A stretch of DNA of 64,000 nucleotides from Cricetomys ansorgei (lineage: Eukaryota > Chordata > Mammalia > Rodentia > Nesomyidae): positions 7,664,001 through 7,728,000 of the forward strand of contig JAMJFZ010001258.1 in the NCBI GenBank assembly GCA_026225945.1, written 5' to 3'. Position numbers and translations under genes: made by a program. A model generated the notes under the pieces. That model was not told the origin of the DNA. It did no database searches and saw only the letters and a program-made list of their open reading frames with translations. Positions 54,461-64,000 of the stretch are shown one piece after another (within the stretch, counting starts at the first letter, position 1; every line of letters starts with the position of its first letter).

Positions 54461-57400
54461 TGTGATGAAAATTATTCCCCTCTGGAGCAGTTCTTATCCT
54501 CTCCAGAGTGGCTGGGTAGGAGGCCCACTCTTGATTGTCTAGTCAGAGGAGAAAAGGTGGGTGAAGGATTCCTCTGTTCTCACACACCTGCCATCCTTCA
54601 CTACAGACCAGGGGCTCTGTCCCAAAACCGAGGCCGAATTGCTGAAAGCACACCCAATAGAGGGAATATATGGGAAGCAACTTGGAAACAGTCCAGAAAT
54701 CCATCAAAACAAGAACCATCAATAGGGAGCCCATCGGAGCATACACTGAAGTACACACATAGCATTTACTAGACAGTCTCTTAAGTATGAGATAAACACA
54801 TAATAGTAGGTACAGCTTAATTTTACATGGATTTTAAAAAAGCTATCCAAGTATTTGAGTATATACAGATATATTCACATGTACATATACATTGAAAATT
54901 TCTGGAAAAAAGAGAAGAAATTACCCTTTGGGGAGTAAGGTTAAGGGAACCAGGGTGGTAAAAAGACATTTTGTCACACATTCTTTTATATTCCTTCATC
55001 TTTTTACATGTTCATTTTCTCTCTAAAGGAATACTATATTAAAACGTTTTATTTATGCAATGACAAGAATAAACAACAAATATACATGAAAGCAGAGGAA
55101 GGAACTATGAAGCCCTAGGCAGCAACTTCTTGGTAAAGAAGGTAAACAAGAGATTTGTCACTGGGAATCTGACAGTCATACTTGACCATTATAGCTACTT
55201 CTCTAGAAAAGACCTTCCTACCCTTTTCATGTCACAGTATGGTATGAATAAGGTATGGCATGAATGAGAAGAAATTTTTTCAGCATTCCTAGAGCAAAGA
55301 GGAGGGTTTGGGGAGCAGGTATATAGAGCCTAGTAAAAATAGTCTTTCTGTTTTCTTTATATCATGTAATAATCATAAGAAAAATAAGAGTATTTATAGA
55401 GATGTTAACTATTGATTCTTAAAAATTCTAAATAAAAATGAACTTTAAAATAATCTGATTTCACATTTAACAACAAACTGGCTCTCAAGTTTTGTTCTGG
55501 CACAACTATAAAAGGTTAAGTCCAATTTTCTTCCTCTGGAAGAAAAGACACAGCAGGGTTGTTCGCTAGACTGAAGCTGACATTTTTCAAAATGAAACAG
55601 AAAACAGTAGATTGTTTTCTGTATTACATGAGAAATTTATTCCCAAGATTAAGTAATACATGTGTGGGTTGGGTCTCGATGCAAAATATATTGGGGGAAA
55701 AGTTCAAAAGCCACTTAGCCAAGTCTATACTGATAATAACCGCACAAGTACACAGGACATTCAAGGAAGGTAAATAGCTACACCAGACAGGCTGGCCTCA
55801 TTTCCACTGGGAATCCATTTTCTCTATGAGAAAGTGATATACAGCCAGATCTATACTCCAGATACTAAAAAACAAACATCTAAAATTCCTGACAGATTCA
55901 TCTAATCTAAAGCACACTTGAGTATTCTTGTCTAGAAGGAGCCTGAATTAGGAGCTAAACAGTCTTTGCACAGTTCAAATATATTTTCTACTGAGGTTTC
56001 TGAACAAGCATGTGTCATTACAAAGAGATTTAGAGTGTTCTAATCTAGAAAGTATTTTAGAGGGCTAACCTGAGTTCCTATTTTTATAGGTGAAAAAGTA
56101 ATGTCCAATGCAAACTCATGTCTTCACTGCATTCTTCAGTGAGATCAGACTTCTACTCCATTCTGACCTCCTGTCAGGTTAGAAGATGGCTAACTTACAA
56201 ACAAGTTACAAAGAGGAAGCTGAAGCTGGAGATAGTCAGGAAGTTTAAGAACAAAACAGATGACACAATGTCACCCGCAAAAGCTTTACAGAAATCTGCC
56301 AGTTTCAACATTCAGTTTTGATTTCGACTGAGGCACTTGCTTGCACTGAATGGGTGTGTCTACCCCTGGAAAGAGTACATAATGAACAAATAACACAGAG
56401 AGCAAATCACGATCTCAGCCTCTCTCAACATGCCCACTTTGGTCAGTGCATAATTGAACACTTTATAGGAATTTAAAACTCAGCTACAAACAAAACCCAG
56501 CTTTCTGAGGAAAGAGGTTGAAAAAAGAAACTGCCCAACATGGACCTCACTGAACAATACTTCTCCTACAGTTCAACTTACCATTCACGTCACAAATTCT
56601 AGAGAGGACACAGAGGCACGGAGCTGAGGGAACTGCCCAGGCATGGACAGACTTTGGGCTACAGCCTGCCCCAACTCTTCCAACAAATACCCAACAGCAA
56701 CAGGACAAAGCATCATTATGATAGAAATAAAGGCTCTTTAGAGGCTGCCTTTTTTAATTCAATGAACCCACTCTTACACACCAAGTTTACGTCACGATGT
56801 CTCGAAATGCAGTACTGACCAATTACACTATAGAAGTGACTAATAAATTCAATGAAACCCTTTAGACACTTTAATGCTAAAAAATTTACACATATGGTGG
56901 ACTACTAATACTTTCCTTCTTTGAAACAGCCAATAATACCCACAGTTAAAAACAGGAACTAAATAAATAGTATAAGAAAACAAAAAGCAGACAAATGACC
57001 TAAAAGAAAATAATCAGCTGAGTGAGAAGGCACAGCCTACTCCCAAAGACAAGTACTACGTGCTACTAGTAACTGGCACAAAATCAACCATCCACCTAGC
57101 TTTATTTCCACCTAAGCTGGTAGCTGTTGATATTACAATACACAACCCACTACTTACAAAACCCTGGAAGCTGCTGTACTTTCTTAAACATGTTTTCATG
57201 TGGCAATTCTGATGCAATGCTGCCCTAAAAATGATCTGTTTTAAACAGCAGATATCCACACGGTGTGGTTAGTACAAGGGTGGAGCCCACTCTGGGGGAA
57301 ACAACACACCCAGACAGATTTCAGTCAGAGCAAACTGCACATTAATACTGCCACAGCATTTTCCAGGGCCTCAGAGTCAAAATTCATTGGTTAAGTCTTG

Positions 57401-57775
57401 TCAAAGTAACAGAGGAAAAGTCATGTTTGTAGATCAGCTTTCCTGCCAGAGCATGAACTACAAGCTCATGTCTGTTTGAGAAGAAAGAGAAAGGACCATC
57501 AGACAGACCATGCAACTCAACCCACACACTGGTAGATGGAAGTGCACTATACTATAAAGGAAGTCCAACGATGCCAGCTTCTAAGTTTAACAACAGCAGT
57601 TTTTTACGTATCTCAAGGTGTCAGAAACACTGCTCACTCTAGAATACTACTTTAGGGGACTTGAACAGAACACAAACTATCCATTTTTTCCTCCCTCACC
57701 TCAACTTTCAGCAACACAGAAACAATAGAAGCATTACATTCCCAATTAGCAAAAGCTGCCTTCAAAACAAGGATG
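54461..57775. other. Longest repeat-poor block of intron 1
   Basis: About 3.3 kb with no SINE, LINE or microsatellite that I can recognise, in a region where SINEs otherwise occur every 1-2 kb. No gene is visible. Confidence 0.4.
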
Positions 57776-57938
57776 TCAGGCTGAGCAGATGGCTATGTGG
57801 GTAAAGTCACTAGCTGCTTATAAGGCTGATGGTCTTAGTCTGATTCCCGGAGCACACACAGTGGAAAGAGGTAACTCACTCCCACAGGTTGCCATCATAC
57901 CTGCACACATGAGTCTCAGCACATGTGCAAGCCAATGT

Positions 57939-57975
<37 letters not shown>

Positions 57976-57990
57976 GTAAAAGAAAAAGGA
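57776..57990 (+). repeat. B3 SINE with (CA)n
   Basis: GTCAGGCTGAGCAGATGGCT, CTGATTCCCGGAGCACACAC, and a CA run at 57941-57973 before the A-rich tail. Confidence 0.8.
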
Positions 57991-59216
57991 TCTTTGGTAT
58001 GTCATTAAAATGTATGCATAAAAGGGAAAACAATTTTGACGATGGTCACTAATATGCATTATACTTCAAAAATGTTTACAATTGCCTACTTACAAATTTT
58101 AAAAATATTTTCTCAGTATTAAACTTATTATTAAACAGTAATTAAAGTGATTTTTAACAAATACCACTTTTTGCATATGTACATTTACAGATGCACAGTT
58201 AAACTTTTAAATTCTATAGTCATACAACTGAATAGGTTTTTCTGATTTAAGTTGTCATGGATTGTTTACATTCAAGGTAAAACAAACAACAGAAAGGTTT
58301 TGAGAGAAAAATCAGGAAAATGTTTCAGTGGTAAACGTCATCATATCTTCAACAACTGATACCTCCTCACACTGAAGAACAAATTACTATGGAGTACTGG
58401 GCATCCTCCTATTCTGAGAGGCACCTTGACACACCCTCTTTCAGGACCTTACGGAGGGGGTGCATTAATTGAGCCTGTCTTGGACTATGAGGTCACCCTT
58501 GACAAATGAAAAAGTAGCCATTCCAAAAACTCCTTTCACAGTGCCAGTGCCTGGTTTAATCGTTTTCCCACCATATGCGTACTTAGAATCACCTGCTGAC
58601 ACCCTCTGCCCCTCCTCATCTCACCCCCACACAGAACAATCCAAAGGTGTCAGCTGGATATTTATTAGAAGAATCTTGTCTTGATACTTTTTGGATTTGC
58701 ACTCCTGGAAATGTCTGTTTCCAAGTCAAAATTCACTTTCACAGCTGCAAAGGAAATGACAGGAGAAGAAAAACACAGCCAATATACATCAGCAATTAAT
58801 TCCATCCACAACTGCCCAGCTGTTTGTGCATGGAACAATCAGTCTGTTTCCTTTTGGGGCCTTCAATGAAAATTGATGCTGCACATTGAGACACAAGCTG
58901 TTTGTAACATGTCAGGAATGTGCACAAGATCACACAGAGTTGAAGAGACAAAATGAAATCCAGATTCAGTTTTCTTGGAGCTTGCCAGTATTATTTCATA
59001 GCTTTAAAAACTCAAAAATACCCCAATTAGAGAGAGAAGAAATACATTTAAAAATTCTCATTTCTGAGTATCATCCTTCCAATAGAGAGAAAAATCTGCC
59101 AATGACATCAGGTTTAGTAACAAGAATAGACACATTGATTTATTGGCATAGACAAGGTATGACATTCTTAGGAATCCACATGTCCCTACAATGTTAAATA
59201 CAGCTAATACTTTTTG
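57991..59216. other. Repeat-poor part of intron 1
   Basis: No repeat or gene recognised. Confidence 0.35.

Positions 59217-59267
<51 letters not shown>
59217..59267. repeat. (CA)n microsatellite
   Basis: About 25 CA units without interruption. Confidence 0.97.
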
Positions 59268-59269
<2 letters not shown>

Positions 59270-59748
59270 AAACCTTTAATGTAAAAGTTGTCAGGAAATG
59301 ATACTTGTACCACAGTCATGCAGTAAAGCAAGTTTTACTAGTTAGTTCAGACATATTTGACCGACATGTATATTGTCTATTTAGAAAATTCACATACATT
59401 TACAGATCCAATCTTTTAGGGTAATGGTCAAGGAGTAAAATTTTTCTTTCCTTCTGCTCATCAGCTTTGTGGATTTTATGTAAAAATACTCCTGTTGGGT
59501 GCCAGAGGGCTTAACTACCACAGTAGGGAGTCATGCAACCCACAAAGTGGTCTATCCCCCTCTGTCCTTGAACAGAAACACTTAAGTGTTTCTGTCATTT
59601 AAACCCTATAAAATACCAGTTGTTTTTCATGTATAAAACAACTTCATTTTTCAGTACATAAAATGGCTATGAGTAGTTATCATTATAAAAGTTAAAAGAA
59701 AAAGATGACATTTTTAGAAACTCTGAAACTCTGGAAATTTTTAACCAG

Positions 59749-59771
59749 TTTTTTTTTTTTTTTTTTTTTTA
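59749..59771. repeat. Poly(T) tract
   Basis: An uninterrupted T run of about 22 bp. Confidence 0.9.
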
Positions 59772-60489
59772 AATGAGATGGGAAACTGGGTATCTCCATG
59801 ACTGAATCCATTATCCTAAGGGCACTCCCTTTTTGTTTTGTCCACCAGTCAAGGCCAGCTGCACCAAAGTTCAGGTATTCCTAAGCCCTGTACATTCCCA
59901 GACAATAGAAAGACGGGACACTCATTCTGCCCCCTCCAGAAGGGTACCAGAACTCAATCTAGCATATTAAGAAACTGTCTTAAGTCGAGTCCTGGAAGCC
60001 TGAAGCATCATTTGTTAAATAAATGCACTTTAAATATGTGGTAGACTGAAAATAGAACACACCACCAAAAAGGGTGTTCTTCCATCCCAGTAAATGTCAT
60101 CTAGTCGAAGACAAACAGGGGAGGATGAGAATTTAATCTCTGCTCATGTGACATTACCTCTAAAAGTATGGTATAACCATTAGTGACTGAACAGTCACTG
60201 GGATGAACTTTGTCTGGCAAATTCCAGGTCTGCAGGACGCTCAGACTAGCTTAAAATACCCAGGGGAAGGAATGTCCCCACCTACAAGACAGCTGATAGA
60301 AGGGGAGTTCTGTCTAAGCTGTTTATTAGACTAAACTCACGATGGCCTAAGGCCTGGGGTGGCAATAACAAGACTCTTCATGAAGGCCATTGTTAAGAAA
60401 TTTAAAAGTGAGTTTCCCAAAATTTACTTATAATTTTAAATTTTATTTCTATTATTATATGTGTATGTGTTTGTGTGTGTACCTTTTGT

Positions 60490-60960
60490 CTCGTGGAAGG
60501 CTTCCCACCCCTGAGCTTTGCTGGCCTGTGGTGGTGCTCCAGGTAGGGAAGCCATGAGGTGTGGCTCTACTATGGATCCATCCAGTCCTTGATCAGAGAA
60601 ACTGTGAGCCAGCAGGAACATACAGAATTCCCAGGAAACCGCGGAAGTGGGAGTGACTCAATTTATTGTGGGAGCAGGGTCACATAAATAGTGAGAGGAA
60701 GGGTTCCTGGTACCCAGGGATGTCAGGGAACACCTATTAGTTTAGGACAGGGCAGGTATGACAGCCCCGTTTGCATGTTGGGGCTCACAGCAGCCTAGAC
60801 CTAGGTATTTTCCTGGGGCCAGAGGGAGAGACCTTAGATGGTCATATATGGAGAAATGTTACAGCTCCAGATAAACAATCTGCCAGGTCGCATACCTTTG
60901 AGGGGGTGGTGCCTTGCTGTGAGCAGGCAGTATAGCTTGTGGTTTGTCAGAGCAGCTGGT
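60490..60960 (-). mobile_element. Possible LTR remnant
   Basis: On the minus strand TATTTATG (near 60690) is followed by AATAAA (near 60665) and a downstream part ending in CA near 60495, an LTR-like order. Ends and family are undefined, and no partner LTR was found. Confidence 0.3.
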
Positions 60961-61044
60961 GGAGGAAGAGCCGAACGCATTCCGCTCTCAGAAATGAGAA
61001 TCATGGGGTTCCAAGTGCTTCTACCTCACCTCAGCTCCAGTCAG

Positions 61045-61205
61045 CCCCAGTGTATATGTATGTACACATGTGTGCACGTGCCTATGGAGGCCAAGTGTCA
61101 ATCCTCTGGAGCTGGCGTTACAGATGGTTGTGAGCCAACCAATTTGGTTGCTAGAAACCAAACTCAGGTCTTCTGAAAGAGTAGGACATGCTCTTAACTG
61201 TTCCC
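61045..61205 (-). repeat. B3 SINE, truncated
   Basis: GTTGTGAGCCAACCAATTTG, GAAACCAAACTCAGGTCTTC and ACATGCTCTTAACTG. Confidence 0.8.
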
Positions 61206-62230
61206 TTATATCTTAATTATACATTTATTATTTCATTATAAAAACTCTAGAACATACAAAGAGTTTGAAGGCGTTTTACATCAAGCATCATACGAGATTG
61301 CTTAGGGTCTGCCCAGAGCACGCTGTTCACCAACGTTGTCATATCGTCTCTTCGTCTACTAATTCCTCTATCAATCTGCTAATTATTTTAGTATGGTTTG
61401 AGATAAAGTATAGACATCAATACATTTCTTCCAAATATTTCAAGTTATTCCACTCACTATAGCTCAATACTTTCTTTCAATGTAAAATTTACACAGTGAA
61501 TTTAAAAAGCTAAGTTTACCTTGACGGCCCTAACTCCTATAGAGATATGCAATATTATCTGTATCCCTCAAAGTTCTCTCTCACTTCTTTCCAGATAGTA
61601 GATACTTTCCAGATCCAGGATACTCTCCTGTCCCAGAAGCAATCACTTCTGAATATCTAGGCCTTTGAACCCAATTCATTTAACTGCTCTGCTGCGCCAC
61701 AGAGCTTATACTTGGTCGCAGAGAGTGACAACTGGCAGGCATGGATAACCTAGATGGGAGGAACCTCGGAGAGAGCACAAGTTAAAAGGGACTGTGGACT
61801 CAAACTCCTAAATGAATAAAGCAAAATTTAGACAGTGGTGATTGCCCCTCTAGGGCACCCAACTTGTCAGCTGTTATTGGAAGGGCAGAAACCTAATCCT
61901 CAGCCCAGGAAGCAGCTTTTGTTCCATCCCAGAGTGAAGACAATAGCTGGAGAGACCTTGGCTCAGAAGAACTCTGGCTCTGACTCAGATATACACAAAT
62001 TTTAATTTGTAAAGTCGAATGTGTTAAAACTGATCATCTATAGTCTGAGGTACCAGTCAAGAGTCAGCACATCATATGATGCTCCTCAGCTCTGTGATAT
62101 CCCATCTTCTACTCTCATTTCGTACATGTAAAATATATACACATAAAGCAGAACAATGCCCCACCATTGTAGACTGAACTTAAGTCGTATATGTTAGGCC
62201 AAGGCCCCACCACTGAGCTGTAACCCCTCA
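61206..62230. other. Intron 1 sequence without recognised features
   Basis: No gene or repeat that I can name. Confidence 0.35.
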
Positions 62231-62297
62231 CATACACCCTTTCTCTTCTTTAACTTTTTGGTTACACACACCCTTTCTCTTCTTTAACTTTTTGGTT
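62231..62297. repeat. Two-copy tandem duplication (about 35-bp period)
   Basis: ACACCCTTTCTCTTCTTTAA and the following CTTTTTGGTT occur twice in a row. Confidence 0.9.
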
Positions 62298-62415
62298 TGA
62301 GACAAGTTTTGTTAAGTTGCCTAGGTAACTATGAACTTGTTCTGTAGCCCAGGCAGGCCTTAAACTTGCAATCCTCCTGCTTCCGCTTTCCAAGTAGCTG
62401 TGATCATAGGCCTGG
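62295..62415 (-). repeat. Diverged B1-like SINE
   Basis: AGCCCAGGCAGGCCTTAAAC and CAATCCTCCTGCTTCCGCTT, TGATCATAGGCC. Confidence 0.65.
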
Positions 62416-63077
62416 CTATAACCCTCTCTTCACTGTTAAAGCAGGCAGTGATAAAATTGTATCTGGAAAAGAGGGGGAGATACGCTTTTGTTTCCTTTTT
62501 GCTATTAGAACTGGAGTGGGGGAGGTGTAAATTAGTGGTTATAATGTAAACACAGCTTTAACTCTCTGTATAAAAAACTCATTTGCGTGGTGTGGTCTTC
62601 CTTTTCTTCACCTAGGAAGCACCCTGGGCCTTGTTATAAATCTAACCTGCTTTCTTGGCCTCCCGAACAAGGTTAAAGCTCCTTCATCTATGTCTCCATA
62701 GTTTCTCTTGTCTAAACAATTACATTACAGAACTCCTCATGATGGTGAGATGCTTCCAGGGACTCCTCTACTTAGCTGGAAGCACTTATCAAGTCTGGCC
62801 CAGAGCCTTACCACTGGAATCGTCTGTAAGTGCATAGTGAGTGAACGGATCTTGGAACAGGTATGCAGTCTCAATTGAGTAGGAAATTACGGTGGAGCAC
62901 TCCCCAAGAAGGCCAAGTGTGGAAGAATGAGAAGCAAAGAGGGTAGGACTCAGTGAGAGGCAGGCACAGTAGAGCAAATGAGCAAGCATGTATGGCATCA
63001 GAGAAGTGCACTGGAGTAAGGGGACTGTTGTGAGCTTTACATAAAACCCTACAGACAACAGTAAAACCAGAGAGGAT

Positions 63078-63240
63078 TGGAGACATGGGTAGGCAAAATG
63101 TCTCCACAGGTAGAGGGACTTGCCATCAGCCTGATGACTTGAGTTTGATTCCTAGGACCCACGGTAGAAGGAGAGAGCCAACTTCCACAAGTTATCCTCT
63201 GACTCCCCCCCCCCCACACACTGTAATAAAACAGAGCTTT
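63078..63240 (+). repeat. B2/B3 SINE, diverged
   Basis: GACTTGAGTTTGATTCCTAG and GTTATCCTCTGACTCCCC, then a C/CA-rich tail. Confidence 0.7.
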
Positions 63241-63738
63241 TAAGTGTTTTCTTAATAGTATACAATTTTTATAATAGCCCTATTCTATACTTAGTGTGGA
63301 GATTCTGATTAAAGAAAACTCAATTGCGGGGACAACCAAATGGTACAAGAGATTTAGCTGCAAGAGTAAAACTCAAAGAGAGAACAGAAAGTCTGGGCAA
63401 AAGGTAGGCAACGCTAACGTGCTGATGATGGCGTGTTCCACAGACGAAGTGTCACACAACAGTCTGATGTCCATAGCTTGAGTCAGAGATGCTTCTGAAC
63501 TGTGGGAGGGTCCAAGAAAAGCTTTTGTTTTCTCAGGGTTTTTGTTTCTCAAACTAACTGTTCTCAGGAGGGATGATACAATAAGGTAACCCTTGGTAAT
63601 GTAGGAAGATGAAGAGAGTCTCCCTGGGTTTGTGATTTGCAACTCTTGTCTGATAAGACCTCTGGCTACTTCCTCTTATTTCTCAGCTGAGGCTGGTGAA
63701 GGTGGACCTGTAGAGGAAAGCTGCACCCCAGAGTGTCA

Positions 63739-63761
63739 CTGTGGTGTGGTGTGGTGTGGTG
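63739..63761. repeat. (GTGGT)n short tandem repeat
   Basis: Four to five GTGGT units. Confidence 0.9.
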
Positions 63762-63957
63762 CCACACTCCCCCAGCCCTCTGCTTACTTCCACCACATTC
63801 GTGTGAGTGTGAGTTAGACAGCCTGATCTTTCAATGTTTCAGACCAGTGGCAGAGTACTTACCTCAGCTGTCCTGTGCTGAATAGGATCCCAGCACCACA
63901 AAGCAACACGTCGAAACTCTACAATTGTGAGTGGTGTCAGCTTTAACTTTAGGATGT

Positions 63958-64000
63958 GGTTTTATTTTGAGACACGGGCCCATCTGTAGTCCTGGCTGAG
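63958..64000 (-). repeat. B1 SINE cut by the window edge
   Basis: TTTTGAGACACGGGCCCATC and TGTAGTCCTGGCTGAG match the reversed 3' part of B1. Confidence 0.6.

Larger units (their letters stand above)
35306..64000 (-). other. Add3: Probable Add3 intron 1
   Basis: Exon 2 has its acceptor at 35306, and I find no coding sequence, CpG island or GC-rich promoter in the remaining 28.7 kb. ADD3 in other mammals has a very long first intron after a non-coding exon, so this stretch is best read as part of it. A non-coding alternative first exon could be hidden here and would not be recognisable without transcripts. Confidence 0.7.

Overview
The window is mammalian nuclear DNA from a muroid rodent. The evidence is dense B1, B2/B3, ID and B4 SINEs in both orientations, older L1, L2 and MIR remnants, CA/CT/TA microsatellites, and one gene split into short exons with GT-AG introns. 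I cannot name the species. Differences from the adducin-gamma proteins I know of mouse and rat suggest another muroid, but this is inference.

The only protein-coding gene I can support is Add3 (gamma-adducin), on the minus strand. I could place all 14 coding exons (numbered 2-15, assuming one upstream non-coding exon 1). The ATG is at 35288 and the stop codon at 5581-5583. Every junction is GT-AG and the reading frame is kept throughout. The spliced product is 701 residues, or 674 if cassette exon 14 is skipped. The 674-residue form is the same length as the family's short isoform. The long isoform is normally 706, because here the cassette exon is 81 nt instead of 96 nt.

Layout from low to high coordinates: 1-3.7 kb is sequence downstream of Add3 with SINEs and simple repeats. 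3.73-5.87 kb is the terminal exon, mostly repeat-free 3'UTR. 6.4-17.5 kb holds exons 14 to 4 in a compact block. 17.5-35.1 kb holds introns 3 and 2, with exon 3 at 22.0 kb. These introns contain a 32-bp minisatellite, a 50-bp tandem repeat, a 5'-truncated Csde1 (Unr) retropseudogene and a retroelement-like tract. 35.3-64 kb is non-coding and is best read as intron 1. It carries SINEs, MIRs, an LTR with its leader, and several repeat-poor blocks. I see no CpG island or promoter, so exon 1 probably lies beyond the right edge.

There is no operon, CRISPR array, RNA gene or multi-gene system, and I found no convincing new system. The most interesting signals are a 103-bp, 93%-identical inverted repeat in the intron between constitutive exon 13 and cassette exon 14, the 5-codon loss in that cassette, and the two tandem arrays.
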